Below, in pieces: positions 1-6,882 of a stretch of 13,727 nucleotides of DNA. Positions within the stretch are counted from its first letter, which is position 1. Each line of letters opens with the position of its first letter. The DNA is taken from NCBI GenBank assembly GCA_035570275.1, contig DATMNI010000096.1, forward strand, positions 1 to 13,727, in the 5' to 3' direction. Position numbers and translations under genes: made by a program. Origin of the DNA: DATMNI01 sp035570275 (GTDB taxonomy: Bacteria > Acidobacteriota > Terriglobia > Bryobacterales > Bryobacteraceae). The notes below the pieces were generated by a model. That model was not told where the DNA came from, ran no database searches, and was given only the letters and a program-made list of their open reading frames with translations.

Positions 1-225
1 ACCGTAGGCCCATTGAATGCCGGCACCTAGACTGACGTTCCGCATCGTGAGACTTCCCGGGGAACTGGCAATATCCTCTCTCTCGCTTCCTTCGCCTCCC
101 GCACGCGCGGCCACGTTGGGCTTGACGGAAGCCACCTCGAACGCCGGCGGGGCTGCCGGTGCCTGGCCGAACCCGCCCGATGACTTGAATACCATAAGAC
201 CCGCGTAGACTATCTCTCGCCTCAT
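1..225 (-). CDS. TIGR03435-family secreted protein, N-terminal part (cut by left edge)
   Basis: Reading the minus strand from the ATG at 225-223, the frame stays open for 75 codons to base 1. Residues 1-20 form a short basic-then-hydrophobic leader (MRREIVYAGLMVFKSSGGFG) that could be a signal peptide. After a Pro/Ala linker comes FEVASVKPN, followed by SPGSLTMRNVSL and IQWAYG. This is the opening pattern of the TIGR03435 family, in which 'FEVASVKP', 'TMRNV' and 'W.AYG' are conserved. The family is known mainly from Acidobacteria such as Solibacter, often in dozens of copies, and its function is unknown. A Shine-Dalgarno-like AAGGAG lies on the minus strand at 243-238, 12 bases before the ATG. 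The gene is divergent from the ABC operon that starts at 402. The C-terminal part is outside the window, so completeness cannot be judged. Confidence 0.82.
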   Translation of the reverse strand, partial: MRREIVYAGLMVFKSSGGFGQAPAAPPAFEVASVKPNVAARAGGEGSEREDIASSPGSLTMRNVSLGAGIQWAYG

Positions 226-401
226 TCCCTGGTTAGGCTCCTTCGATTTGAATACCAGAACAGTAACGCGCGCCGCAGCGCTTTTGTGACAAGCTCTGCA
301 GTCGCCTGCCCATTCACCCTTACTTTCAAACGGTTGGGCGGAAGCCGGCGGTCTTTCGGGCAGCCTCGCGACCCAGAGGGTCGCGGCTACACTGGAAACA
401 G
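226..401. promoter_or_regulatory. Divergent intergenic region between the TIGR03435 gene and the ABC operon
   Basis: These 176 bases separate two divergently read genes, so promoters for both should lie here or inside the gene starts. No convincing -35/-10 pair was found by eye. The only clear structure is the hairpin at 367-385, listed separately. Confidence 0.4.
367..385 (+). promoter_or_regulatory. Perfect 8-bp hairpin in the leader of the ABC operon
   Basis: CGCGACCC (367-374), loop AGA, then GGGTCGCG (378-385): a perfect inverted repeat ending 16 bases before the ATG at 402. The loop is three bases and no T-run follows, so it is not a standard terminator. It could be an operator or an RNA structure that affects translation of the ATPase gene. 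Its function is inferred from position only. Confidence 0.45.
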
Positions 402-1088
402 ATGAGTCAAGTCCGGCTGGAACTGCGCGGAGTCTCCAAGACTTATGCCAATGGCGGACAGCCGGTGGAGGTGCTGCACGATATCTCACTGGCGGCGGAA
501 GCCGGCACGGTCACCGCGCTGGTGGGCCGCAGCGGCTGTGGGAAAACCACGCTCCTCAATCTGGCCGGGGCCATGGACTTCCCCACCTCGGGCGAAGTGC
601 TCATCGAAGGCCGGTCCACCAGGTCGCTCTCAGAACCAGAGCTCACAGCGCTGCGCCGCCAACGCGTTGGCTTCGTCTTTCAGTTCTTCCAGTTGCTCCC
701 CACCCTCACGGTTCTGGAAAATGTAGAGCTGCCCCTGCTGCTTGCAGGCGCCCGCAATTCCCTGGAAACCGCCCGCGACCGCCTGCGCTGGGTGGGCTTG
801 GAGGACAAGGCCGTCAGCATGCCATACCAACTCTCCGGCGGCCAGATGCAGCGCGTGGCCATCGCGCGCGCGTTGGTGAATGGGCCCGATCTGCTCATGG
901 CCGACGAGCCCACAGGCAATCTGGATACCGCCAGCGGCGACCAGGTGCTGGCCCTGATCCACGAATCCGCCAGCCGATTCGGCGCCACCGTCCTGATGGC
1001 CACCCACAGCGCCGAAGCCGCCGCCATCGCCGGCACTCGCGTGAGCCTGCGCGATGGACGCGTTCAATCCATCGAGCGTTTTCGTTGA
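402..1088 (+). CDS. ABC transporter ATP-binding protein (LolD/MacB/YbbA type)
   Basis: This is the ATP-hydrolysing subunit of a type VII (MacB/LolCDE-like) ABC system, peripheral on the inner face of the inner membrane. Visible motifs in the 228 residues are Walker A GRSGCGKTT (42-50), Q-loop Gln94 in FVFQF, signature LSGGQ (144-148) followed by MQRVAIARA, Walker B LLMADEP (164-170) with catalytic Glu169, D-loop GNLD, and switch His202. Its length equals that of E. coli YbbA (228 aa). GGA bases sit about seven bases before the ATG as a weak ribosome site. The gene ends in TGATG: its stop shares one base with the ATG of the permease at 1088, which implies translational coupling and a shared complex. 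Substrate is unknown; family members drive lipoprotein, peptide or macrolide movement across the periplasm rather than classical membrane translocation. Confidence 0.93.
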   Translation: MSQVRLELRGVSKTYANGGQPVEVLHDISLAAEAGTVTALVGRSGCGKTTLLNLAGAMDFPTSGEVLIEGRSTRSLSEPELTALRRQRVGFVFQFFQLLPTLTVLENVELPLLLAGARNSLETARDRLRWVGLEDKAVSMPYQLSGGQMQRVAIARALVNGPDLLMADEPTGNLDTASGDQVLALIHESASRFGATVLMATHSAEAAAIAGTRVSLRDGRVQSIERFR

Positions 1089-3580
1089 TGGCGATGAAGC
1101 TGTTCCGAACCCTCATCCTGCGCCCGCTGGCCCGCGACCCGCTGCGCACGGTGCTGACCGTTCTCGCAGTGGCTCTCGGCGTGGCGGTAGTCGTCGCCAT
1201 TGACCTGGCGGGAGACGCGGCGACGGGTTCGTTTCAATCGTCGATGCAGACACTGGCGGGCCGGACCGATCTGGAGATCCTGGCGAACGGCGGCGTGGAT
1301 GAGCGTTGGATGGCGGCGCTCACCGCGCTGCCGCTCGACGTGCATTGGTCGCCGGTGATGGAGGCGCAGGCGGAGATTGCCGGCGTCGGTGGAGTGCCAC
1401 TCTACGGCGTGGACCTGGCCGGCGCATCCGGCATCGTAGTTTCGCAGGCGCTCGCCCGGCGGATCCATGTAACGGAGCAGTCCACCGTGACGCTTACGTT
1501 GGGTGGGCGCGTCCAAAGGTTTCCGGTCTCCAAGATCGCGGGCCCCAAGACCGCCGACTCCACTGCCGAGTTTCTGGCGCTCGATATTGCCGACGCCCAG
1601 CGGGCTCTGGGGCGGTACGGCAAGTTGGACCGGATCGACGTGACGGTCTCCGCCACCGAGGATTTCGCGGCGGTGGAAGCCGCCATCGCACGAACCCTGC
1701 CGCCGGCATACCTGATCCAAAAGCCCGGCGCGCGCAGCCAGGAAAACCAGCGCATGCTGCGCGCCTTTCGCTGGAACCTGCGGGTGCTGAGCTATATCTC
1801 GCTGGTGGTGGGGGCGTTCCTGATCTACAACACCATCTCGGTGAGCGTGGTGCGCCGCCGTGCCGAAATCGGTGTCCTGCGCGCGCTCGGCGCCGCCCGC
1901 GCCGGCATTCTCGGGCTGTTTCTGACGGAGGCCCTGATCTTCGGAATCGTAGGCGCGGTGATGGGAGTTGCGCTGGGCCGCGTCCTGGCCTCTGGCACGG
2001 TTCGGTTGATCGCCGATACGGTGAACGCCCTCTACACCACCAGCCGGCCCACGCCGGTGGAACTCACGGGAACCGAAGCCTGGCTCGGCATCCTCATCGG
2101 CGCCGCCGTGGCGTTGCTTTCTGCACTGGCGCCGGCTCGCGAGGCGATGGAAGTTGCCCCTACCGAAGCCATGAGCCGCGGCGCCCACGAACACCGCGCC
2201 CGGCTGCGCTGGCGTCGCGGCCTTGGTTGGTCGGCCCTTCTGGCGGTTGTGGCGCTGGCGGCATCGCAGGCGGAGCCATGGGCCGGTTACCCACTGGGCG
2301 GGTACGTCGCGGCGATGTTCGCGATCGCCGCCACTGCCATGGCCGCGCCGGCAGTCGTGATCGCGGTCAACCGGCTCACCCGTTCGTTCACCGGGCGGTG
2401 CGTGGAAGGCCTGCCGGCGGCGCGCGTCGAATTCCTGCTGGCGGCGCGCGGCCTGACCGCCGCATTGCCGCGCACCGCGGTGGTGGTCTCCGCACTGGCC
2501 ACCGCCATCGCCATGATGGCCTCCGTGGGGATCATGGTGGGCAGTTTCCGCGAAACGGTAGCGGCATGGCTCGACATTCAATTGCGCGCCGATCTTTACG
2601 TCCGGCCGTCCGGTCCGGTGGCGGCGGATGCTCACCCGGCGATGGCCCCGGAGGTCCCGGGGATTCTTGCCGCCACTCCGGGCGTGGCCGCCGTGGATGT
2701 GTTTCATGCGCTGGAATTCCGCTACCGGGGCGAACGCGCCACGCTCGGCGCCGGCAACATGGAAGTGGTCCGCCGCTATGGCCGCCTGCGCTTCCTCCCC
2801 GGCCAGGATCGCGACGCCATCCTGCGCAGCCTGCCCGGCCGCGACCGCGCCATTGTCAGCGAACCTTTCGCCAACAAGCACCGGCTGCGCGCGGACGCAG
2901 TGGTCACCATTCCCATCGGGGAGCGCAACGTCACCCTGACGATTGCGGGGGTTTACTACGAGTACTCAAGCAGCCAGGGTTATATGATCGTGGACCACTC
3001 CACGCTGCTGAAGTACCTGCCCAACCAGCCGGCCACCAATGCCGCGGTCTACCTTGCCGGCGGCGCCAGCCCGCCACGGGTTCAACAGGCCATTCAGCTT
3101 GGCACCGCCCGATACGGCGTGCTCGTGGCGCCAAACGAAAGCCTGCGCCGCAACGCCATCGCCATCTTCGACCGCACCTTCGCCATCACGTGGGCGCTCG
3201 AAGCCGTGGCCATTATGGTGGCCATGCTGGGCGCCGCCAATTCGCTGCTGGCCCTGGTGCTGGACCGCCGCCGCGAGTTGGGATTGCTGCGCTATCTGGG
3301 CGCATCGGCCGTGCAGGTGAGCCGCATGATCCTCATCGAAGCCGCCTTCCTGGGCGCCCTGGCCTTGCTGCTGGGAGTGGTCTTGGGTTTCGCGATTTCG
3401 CTGCTTCTGGTGTTTGTAGTGAACAAGCAGAGTTTCGGCTGGACCATCCAATTCCATCCACCGCTGGGTCTGTTGTCGGGCGCCCTTCTGCTGGTCTGGT
3501 GCGTGACGGTGTTGGCCGGCCTGTATCCGGCGCGCGTGGCTGCGCGGCTTAACCCAATCGACGCGATTCACGAGGAGTAG
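1088..3580 (+). CDS. ABC transporter permease with two FtsX domains (YbbP-like)
   Basis: This is the membrane partner of the upstream ATPase. The 830 residues hold about ten hydrophobic helices. One is N-terminal (about 21-39), followed by a periplasmic domain (about 40-230) and a first FtsX core (about 234-352) containing VVRRRAEIGVLRALGA. Two helices lie mid-protein (about 380-427), then another helix (463-485) and a second periplasmic domain. A second FtsX core closes the protein with LDRRRELGLLRYLGAS and the terminal YPARVAARLNPIDAI. Ten helices in about 800 residues match YbbP (804 aa in E. coli) rather than the four-helix MacB or LolC/E. I chose the ATG at 1088, in TGATG overlapping the ATPase stop; a TTG at 1085 and an ATG at 1094 are alternatives. 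The pair may export a hydrophobic compound or handle lipoproteins; the substrate cannot be read from sequence. Confidence 0.9.
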   Translation: MAMKLFRTLILRPLARDPLRTVLTVLAVALGVAVVVAIDLAGDAATGSFQSSMQTLAGRTDLEILANGGVDERWMAALTALPLDVHWSPVMEAQAEIAGVGGVPLYGVDLAGASGIVVSQALARRIHVTEQSTVTLTLGGRVQRFPVSKIAGPKTADSTAEFLALDIADAQRALGRYGKLDRIDVTVSATEDFAAVEAAIARTLPPAYLIQKPGARSQENQRMLRAFRWNLRVLSYISLVVGAFLIYNTISVSVVRRRAEIGVLRALGAARAGILGLFLTEALIFGIVGAVMGVALGRVLASGTVRLIADTVNALYTTSRPTPVELTGTEAWLGILIGAAVALLSALAPAREAMEVAPTEAMSRGAHEHRARLRWRRGLGWSALLAVVALAASQAEPWAGYPLGGYVAAMFAIAATAMAAPAVVIAVNRLTRSFTGRCVEGLPAARVEFLLAARGLTAALPRTAVVVSALATAIAMMASVGIMVGSFRETVAAWLDIQLRADLYVRPSGPVAADAHPAMAPEVPGILAATPGVAAVDVFHALEFRYRGERATLGAGNMEVVRRYGRLRFLPGQDRDAILRSLPGRDRAIVSEPFANKHRLRADAVVTIPIGERNVTLTIAGVYYEYSSSQGYMIVDHSTLLKYLPNQPATNAAVYLAGGASPPRVQQAIQLGTARYGVLVAPNESLRRNAIAIFDRTFAITWALEAVAIMVAMLGAANSLLALVLDRRRELGLLRYLGASAVQVSRMILIEAAFLGALALLLGVVLGFAISLLLVFVVNKQSFGWTIQFHPPLGLLSGALLLVWCVTVLAGLYPARVAARLNPIDAIHEE

Positions 3581-3630
3581 CGGCAGTCGGCGTGGGAGCG
3601 GATGGTGGCAGCATCGGGAGTAGCCGCCTT

Positions 3631-3912
3631 TCAGGGCCGTTCCTGAGCGCCCTGATAAATCCGCAAGACTTCGATGCTTTGCCCCTTTATGTTCACGCGG
3701 TACACGGCGACATAGGGCAGGGGAGAAAAGACAAGTTCTCGCGTCCCTTCCTCAGGTCCGGGACGTCCACGATGCGGCAAGGTCTTCAATGAACGGATAG
3801 CCTCATACAGCTTGCGCATGGTGGGCTGCCGGTAGTGCGGATGGTGGTCTTTGAGGTAGTCGCTAATGTGCTGTAGATCCGCGGCGGCGGATGGCGTCCA
3901 GCGGAGTCGCAT
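3631..3912 (-). CDS. Type II toxin of the RelE/ParE superfamily
   Basis: This 93-residue protein fits the RelE/ParE fold in length and pattern. An N-terminal strand (MRLRWTPSAAADL) leads into two helices (QHISDYLKDHHPHYRQ and TMRKLYEAIRSLKTLP). Then come the GRPGPEEGTRELVF turn and strand, and the closing strands YVAVYRV and IEVLRIYQGAQ. The basic, aromatic C-terminus is typical of ParE/RelE toxins. Family members poison gyrase (ParE) or cut mRNA at the ribosome (RelE); sequence alone does not say which. The ATG (3912-3910) follows the antitoxin stop with no gap (TAAATG on the minus strand), so the two are co-translated. The gene converges on the YbbP-like permease, leaving 50 bases between stops. 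No truncation or missing segment is seen, so the toxin is probably functional. Confidence 0.87.
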   Translation of the reverse strand: MRLRWTPSAAADLQHISDYLKDHHPHYRQPTMRKLYEAIRSLKTLPHRGRPGPEEGTRELVFSPLPYVAVYRVNIKGQSIEVLRIYQGAQERP

Positions 3913-4137
3913 TTACGATCGCAACATCTGCTTCAGGCGAGCGTCCATCTCTTCTTCTTCAATGAACTCGCCCGTGTCGGCCTGCGCTATACCCTCGTGC
4001 ACGGCCGCACGAAAGTGGGCGTCTTCTTCAAGCAGACGCAAGGCGGCATCCTTCACCAGTCGTTCGGTGTCGGTGCCTTCCTTGGTGGCGATTTGTGCAA
4101 GTTGCGCTTCCTGCTCAGGGGTAAAATGGACTTCCAT
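3913..4137 (-). CDS. Antitoxin of the adjacent RelE/ParE module
   Basis: A 74-residue acidic protein placed directly upstream of the toxin in the usual antitoxin-toxin order. It starts MEVHFTPEQEAQLAQIA, then TDTERLVKDAALRLLEEDA, and ends in an acidic segment with EFIEEEEMDARLKQML. The short N-terminal strand followed by two helices is compatible with a CopG/ParD-like ribbon-helix-helix DNA-binding part, and the acidic tail would wrap the toxin. Family assignment rests on this pattern and on the partner. The minus strand has AAGG three to four bases before the ATG. As is usual for such antitoxins, it probably represses its own operon from the 111-bp gap (4138-4248) shared with the divergent second module. 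Confidence 0.83.
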   Translation of the reverse strand: MEVHFTPEQEAQLAQIATKEGTDTERLVKDAALRLLEEDAHFRAAVHEGIAQADTGEFIEEEEMDARLKQMLRS

Positions 4138-4169
4138 CGCCTTCAGCGTAACGGAAAAACTTCGAGTTT

Positions 4170-4228
4170 GGCAAGTTGCGGAGTTGCGGGCGTCTCATTC
4201 GCAATACTTGCCAGTCCTGCTAGGCTGG
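4170..4228. promoter_or_regulatory. Candidate operators between two divergent toxin-antitoxin modules
   Basis: The short divergent gap holds three repeat structures. There is a tandem copy of AGTTGCGG (4174-4181, 4182-4189). GGCAAG at 4170-4175 is inverted as CTTGCC at 4207-4212. An imperfect dyad, CCAGTCCT-gct-AGGCTGG, lies at 4211-4228, just before the ParD-like gene's ribosome site. Type II antitoxins normally bind such repeats to repress their own promoters. Which protein binds which repeat is not visible. Confidence 0.4.
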
Positions 4229-4233
4229 TGTTT

Positions 4234-4239
4234 AGGAGG
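4234..4239 (+). promoter_or_regulatory. Strong ribosome binding site of the ParD-like gene
   Basis: AGGAGG, the full consensus, lies nine bases before the ATG at 4249. It settles the start of the antitoxin, whose reading frame stays open further upstream as far as 3997. Confidence 0.75.
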
Positions 4240-4248
4240 AGCTTTCTC

Positions 4249-4551
4249 ATGCCAACCCGCAACGTCAATCTCACCGAACACTTTGACCGCTTCATCGAGG
4301 CTGGCATCACCTCCGGCCGCTTCAGCGACGCCAGCGAAGTGGTGCGCGAATGCCTCCCTCTCCTGGAACAGCGCGAGCAGGAAGACAAAGCCAAGATCGA
4401 ATGGCTCCGCGCCCCCGCCAAAGAAGGCTTTGACGCTATCGATCGCGGTGACTATGTCGCCTTGGATTCCGAGGAAGAGATCGGTGTTTTCCTGGATGAG
4501 ATTCACGCAGAGGTTTCGGCCGAACTGGCGGTCGAGCGGAAACGTGGTTAA
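4249..4551 (+). CDS. parD: ParD-family antitoxin
   Basis: This 100-residue protein has the ParD/CC2985 layout: a ribbon strand (TRNVNLTEHF), then DRFIEAGITSGRFSDASEVVRECLPLLEQRE, the conserved 'G.Y.+.SEV+R..L..LE' helix-turn-helix core. A charged helix and an acidic C-terminal tail (IDRGDYVALDSEEEIGVFLDEIHAEV) would occupy the toxin. The in-frame open stretch begins earlier, but the homology and the AGGAGG site both place the start at 4249. The product should neutralise a ParE toxin and repress its own promoter. Its own toxin gene (4544-4660) overlaps the last eight bases but is broken off. The antitoxin may therefore survive as a solitary repressor, or cross-act on the intact toxin of the neighbouring module; both are inference. 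Confidence 0.87.
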   Translation: MPTRNVNLTEHFDRFIEAGITSGRFSDASEVVRECLPLLEQREQEDKAKIEWLRAPAKEGFDAIDRGDYVALDSEEEIGVFLDEIHAEVSAELAVERKRG

Positions 4552-4660
4552 GAAGCCCCGCCTTTCAGTTCACGTTACCGGTCCCGCGCGCCGCGACATC
4601 GCCGCCATCGTCAAACGGAGTCTACAGGAATTCGGCGAGGCTGCGTCTCTATGGTACTAA
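4544..4660 (+). pseudogene. parE: ParE-type toxin, truncated 5' remnant
   Basis: A GTG at 4544 overlaps the parD stop by eight bases, the usual arrangement for parDE. The 38 codons read VVKKPRLSVHVTGPARRDIAAI followed by VKRSLQEFGEAASLWY. This matches the N-terminal part of ParE toxins ('..ARRDI..I...S...FGE.AA.RY'). A TAA at 4658-4660 stops it where an intact ParE continues for about 55-80 more residues. Just after the stop the same frame gives A-V-L-R, weakly like the expected continuation, then all resemblance ends. No missing 3' half was found in the gap beyond the DUF4126 gene (5688-5819). The gene is therefore a nonfunctional remnant cut at a rearrangement point near 4660-4675. A functional short peptide is unlikely because the catalytic C-terminal strands are absent. 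Confidence 0.78.
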
Positions 4661-5687
4661 GCCGTGCTGCGGCTGCGGAGTGAATATCGATATCCTTGAA
4701 TACGTAGAATGCGTGATCACTGGTCGAAGTGCGAAGGATGAACCTGTTCATCAGCAGGCCTGGCTTCCATTCCGCATCCACCACCTCCGGTAATTTGATT
4801 CGATGAACGCGGTGCCGGAAACGCCGTCGCGCAACAAACGCCAGATCGTCGCCTTCGATTATGAGATAGCCGATCGAATTGCGAAGGCCTTTAATGCTTT
4901 TCGTCGCGGCCACCCGAATCCCGACAGCAGGAGTGTCTCCGCTTGAAGACTTGGAGATACAGCGTGCGTGTCGTTCGGGAATGGCCGATGCATGAATGGC
5001 AATAATACCGAGAAAACTTGCGAGTTGAGAATTCGAGGTCTGGATAGCCTGCTGTCGGCTGGTGCGATTCGCGTTAGCGATACGCTTCCTCATAAGCAAT
5101 GCCCGAAGAGCGACTATCTGGAGGCGGATCGAGCGGAAAACTCTTGGCCCCACCAACACGAACCCGGCGAGAAACATCAGAACAAGTGAGAGGGCGAATA
5201 AAGGATGCCTGAGCGACAACCAGACTCCAAAGAGAGCGACAACATCCTCGGCGAGACTTATACCGATATTCGTGAAAGGCTCGGGGCTGTGATTCACGAC
5301 TAAGCGGCTTGCAGCCTTCGAACTGTGGCTGGCGAACGCGACGCTGCCGCAAAGAATGACCAGTGTTAGCTTAAGAACTGGATCAACGGTGCCCAAAACC
5401 GTAGCAGCTAGCACTGCCGCTCCTATTGGCCGAATGAATGTATGAAAAGAATCCCATACGCTATCGACCCAGGGGATCTTATCTACCAGGAACTCAGCCA
5501 GACAAGCTATCCCGGAGGCTACAATCACTGCCGGGTGTGCGAGGACTCGGAGTTGCTCTGTGCTGGGTCCAAGGTGAAGCAAATCGAATTGAATGGCGAG
5601 CCCCAGAGCTAAGACGGTGGCGTACAGTCTGATACCCGCGATAAAACCCAGTCCCATCGTGGAACCGAGAAGTTCGATGGTTTCCAT
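4611..5687 (-). CDS. DUF4126 integral membrane protein with C-terminal soluble domain
   Basis: The 358-residue protein opens with a membrane domain of about five to six hydrophobic segments (about 10-35, 52-68, 86-120, 145-180). It carries the DUF4126 hallmarks 'AGIRLYATVL', 'FLVDKIPWVDSVWD', 'RPIGAAVLA', 'HSSKAASR' and 'GISLAEDVVALFGVWLS'. After a basic linker (181-215) a soluble domain follows (about 250-340: GIRVAATKSIKGLRNSIGYL, DDLAFVARRRFRHRVHRIKL, FYVFKDIDI), probably a small beta-rich unit. DUF4126 has no established function. A strong GGAGG (plus strand 5693-5697) lies five bases before the ATG. The last 16-20 residues are encoded antisense to the parE remnant, so the natural C-terminus was probably replaced by whatever followed the junction. 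Its DNA is clearly less GC-rich than the flanking genes, suggesting separate origin. Gap to the upstream thiF-like gene is 132 bases. Confidence 0.8.
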   Translation of the reverse strand: METIELLGSTMGLGFIAGIRLYATVLALGLAIQFDLLHLGPSTEQLRVLAHPAVIVASGIACLAEFLVDKIPWVDSVWDSFHTFIRPIGAAVLAATVLGTVDPVLKLTLVILCGSVAFASHSSKAASRLVVNHSPEPFTNIGISLAEDVVALFGVWLSLRHPLFALSLVLMFLAGFVLVGPRVFRSIRLQIVALRALLMRKRIANANRTSRQQAIQTSNSQLASFLGIIAIHASAIPERHARCISKSSSGDTPAVGIRVAATKSIKGLRNSIGYLIIEGDDLAFVARRRFRHRVHRIKLPEVVDAEWKPGLLMNRFILRTSTSDHAFYVFKDIDIHSAAAARLSTIETQPRRIPVDSV

Positions 5688-5765
5688 GACATCCTCCCGA
5701 CGCTATCTTGCATTCGAATCTGGACGTTTGTTGCTCAGGAAACGTTTCAAGTTTTCTCAAAACGC

Positions 5766-5781
5766 GCTCCACAATGGGAGC
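5766..5781 (-). terminator. Weak hairpin after the thiF-like gene
   Basis: On the minus strand GCTCC, a six-base loop and GGAGC form a 5-bp stem, followed shortly by GCGTTTTG. It lies about 40 bases after the stop of the ThiF-like gene, within the 132-bp gap before the DUF4126 gene. The stem is short and the T-run only four bases, so this is a marginal candidate. Nothing else was recognised in 5688-5819. Confidence 0.25.
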
Positions 5782-5819
5782 ACTTGCCGAGGCCTTGCAG
5801 CTCCCGACGTGCTGCCGCC

Positions 5820-6836
5820 TCACCCCACATACCTCGCGTACAAACTCCTGGCCACCCCCGTATCGCTCGTCCCCTTGATAATCGCCCGGCCGTCCGCAAA
5901 CACCGTCATCTCGTACGGCGGAATGAAAAAGCGCAAGGCGAATTGGTTGGCGCGGACCTCACCCAACGGCTCCAGACGCGCCTTCAATTCCAGCAGGTCC
6001 ACCGGACGCTCGCGCTCCGAGACTTGCACCGCATTGCGGCCGCACAGGCTCACCGGCTGGCGGCGGGATTCCTCCAGGAACGGAAATTCGCGCCGGCCGC
6101 AGGTGGGGCAATCCGGGTCGCGGGCCGGCGCGTCAATCTGCCGGATGGCGCCGCTCCATACGTCTATGGTGGTGATGCGCGGGCGCAGGCCGGCGGGGTC
6201 CACCAGAATCCGCATGGCATCGGCCACCTGCAGCGAGGCCACGGCGGACACGATCGGGTTCAGCACGCCGGCCGTCTCACACGTCGGCTGCGCGCCCGCC
6301 GGCGGGTCGGGATAGACGCAGCGCAAGCATGCAGTATGGCCGGGGATCACCGGCATGGTCAGGCCGTAACTGCCCACGGCGGCTCCGTAAATCCACGGGA
6401 TGCCGCGGCTCACGGCGAAATCGTTGATCAGGTAGCGGGTCTCAAAATTGTCGGTGCCGTCCAGGATCACGTCGGCGCCGCCAAGCAATTCCTGCGCATT
6501 GGAAGCGGTCAAATCGGCCACAATTCCGCGCGCCCGAACCCGCGAATTGATGCGCGCCAGGCATCGCTCGGCGGCGGCGGCCTTGGGCAGGGCCGCGGCG
6601 GCGTCGGATTCTTCGAACAGCCACTGCCGGTGAAGATTGCTGGGCTCCACGTAATCCCTGTCGATGATGGTGATGGTGCCCACGCCCGCCCGCGCCAGCG
6701 CCGCCGCATGGAAACTGCCCAGGGCGCCCGACCCGGCAATGACCGCGTGCGCGCGCAGCAGGGCCTCCTGCCCGCGGTCCCCAATGCCGGGAAACAGGAT
6801 TTGCCGCGAGTAACGCTCACGCTCCGCCTCGTTCAT
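5820..6836 (-). CDS. ThiF/MoeB/HesA-family adenylyltransferase (E1-like)
   Basis: Enzymes of this family adenylate the C-terminal Gly-Gly of a small sulfur-carrier protein (ThiS or MoaD) with ATP, for thiamine or molybdopterin synthesis, in the cytoplasm. The 338 residues show a Rossmann ATP loop GSGALG (35-40), IDRDYVEPSNLHRQ (58-71) with the nucleotide-binding Arg and Gln, Lys85, and DGTDNFETRYLIND (126-139). Two zinc-binding CxxC pairs are visible (Cys170/Cys173 and Cys243/Cys246), and the family cysteine is Cys186 in CETAGVLNPIVSAVASLQ. Residues about 262-338 form an extra C-terminal domain beginning SLCGRNAVQV, as seen in Bacillus-type ThiF. There is no rhodanese domain, unlike MoeBR. 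No carrier-protein gene lies beside it, so thiamine and molybdopterin roles cannot be told apart. It diverges from the Omp85 gene across only 46 bases. Confidence 0.9.
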   Translation of the reverse strand: MNEAERERYSRQILFPGIGDRGQEALLRAHAVIAGSGALGSFHAAALARAGVGTITIIDRDYVEPSNLHRQWLFEESDAAAALPKAAAAERCLARINSRVRARGIVADLTASNAQELLGGADVILDGTDNFETRYLINDFAVSRGIPWIYGAAVGSYGLTMPVIPGHTACLRCVYPDPPAGAQPTCETAGVLNPIVSAVASLQVADAMRILVDPAGLRPRITTIDVWSGAIRQIDAPARDPDCPTCGRREFPFLEESRRQPVSLCGRNAVQVSERERPVDLLELKARLEPLGEVRANQFALRFFIPPYEMTVFADGRAIIKGTSDTGVARSLYARYVG

Positions 6837-6882
6837 TTCAGCCCGATGGTAACAAACTTGCTACAGCGTGCCTTACGCTACC

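Noticed and set aside
17..208. A 63-codon plus-strand frame at the left edge
   Set aside because: The minus-strand frame over the same bases has the TIGR03435 hallmark FEVASVKP and a ribosome site, so this frame is its shadow.
1064..2881. A 605-codon open frame antisense to the YbbP-like permease, and a 748-codon frame on the plus strand at 1306-3552
   Set aside because: Both are rich in Arg, Gly, Ala, His and Pro with no recognisable domain. They arise from GC-rich codon usage of the permease, whose own frame has clear FtsX motifs.
3581..3630. A terminator between the YbbP-like permease and the toxin gene
   Set aside because: No stem with a T-run could be found in these 50 bases.
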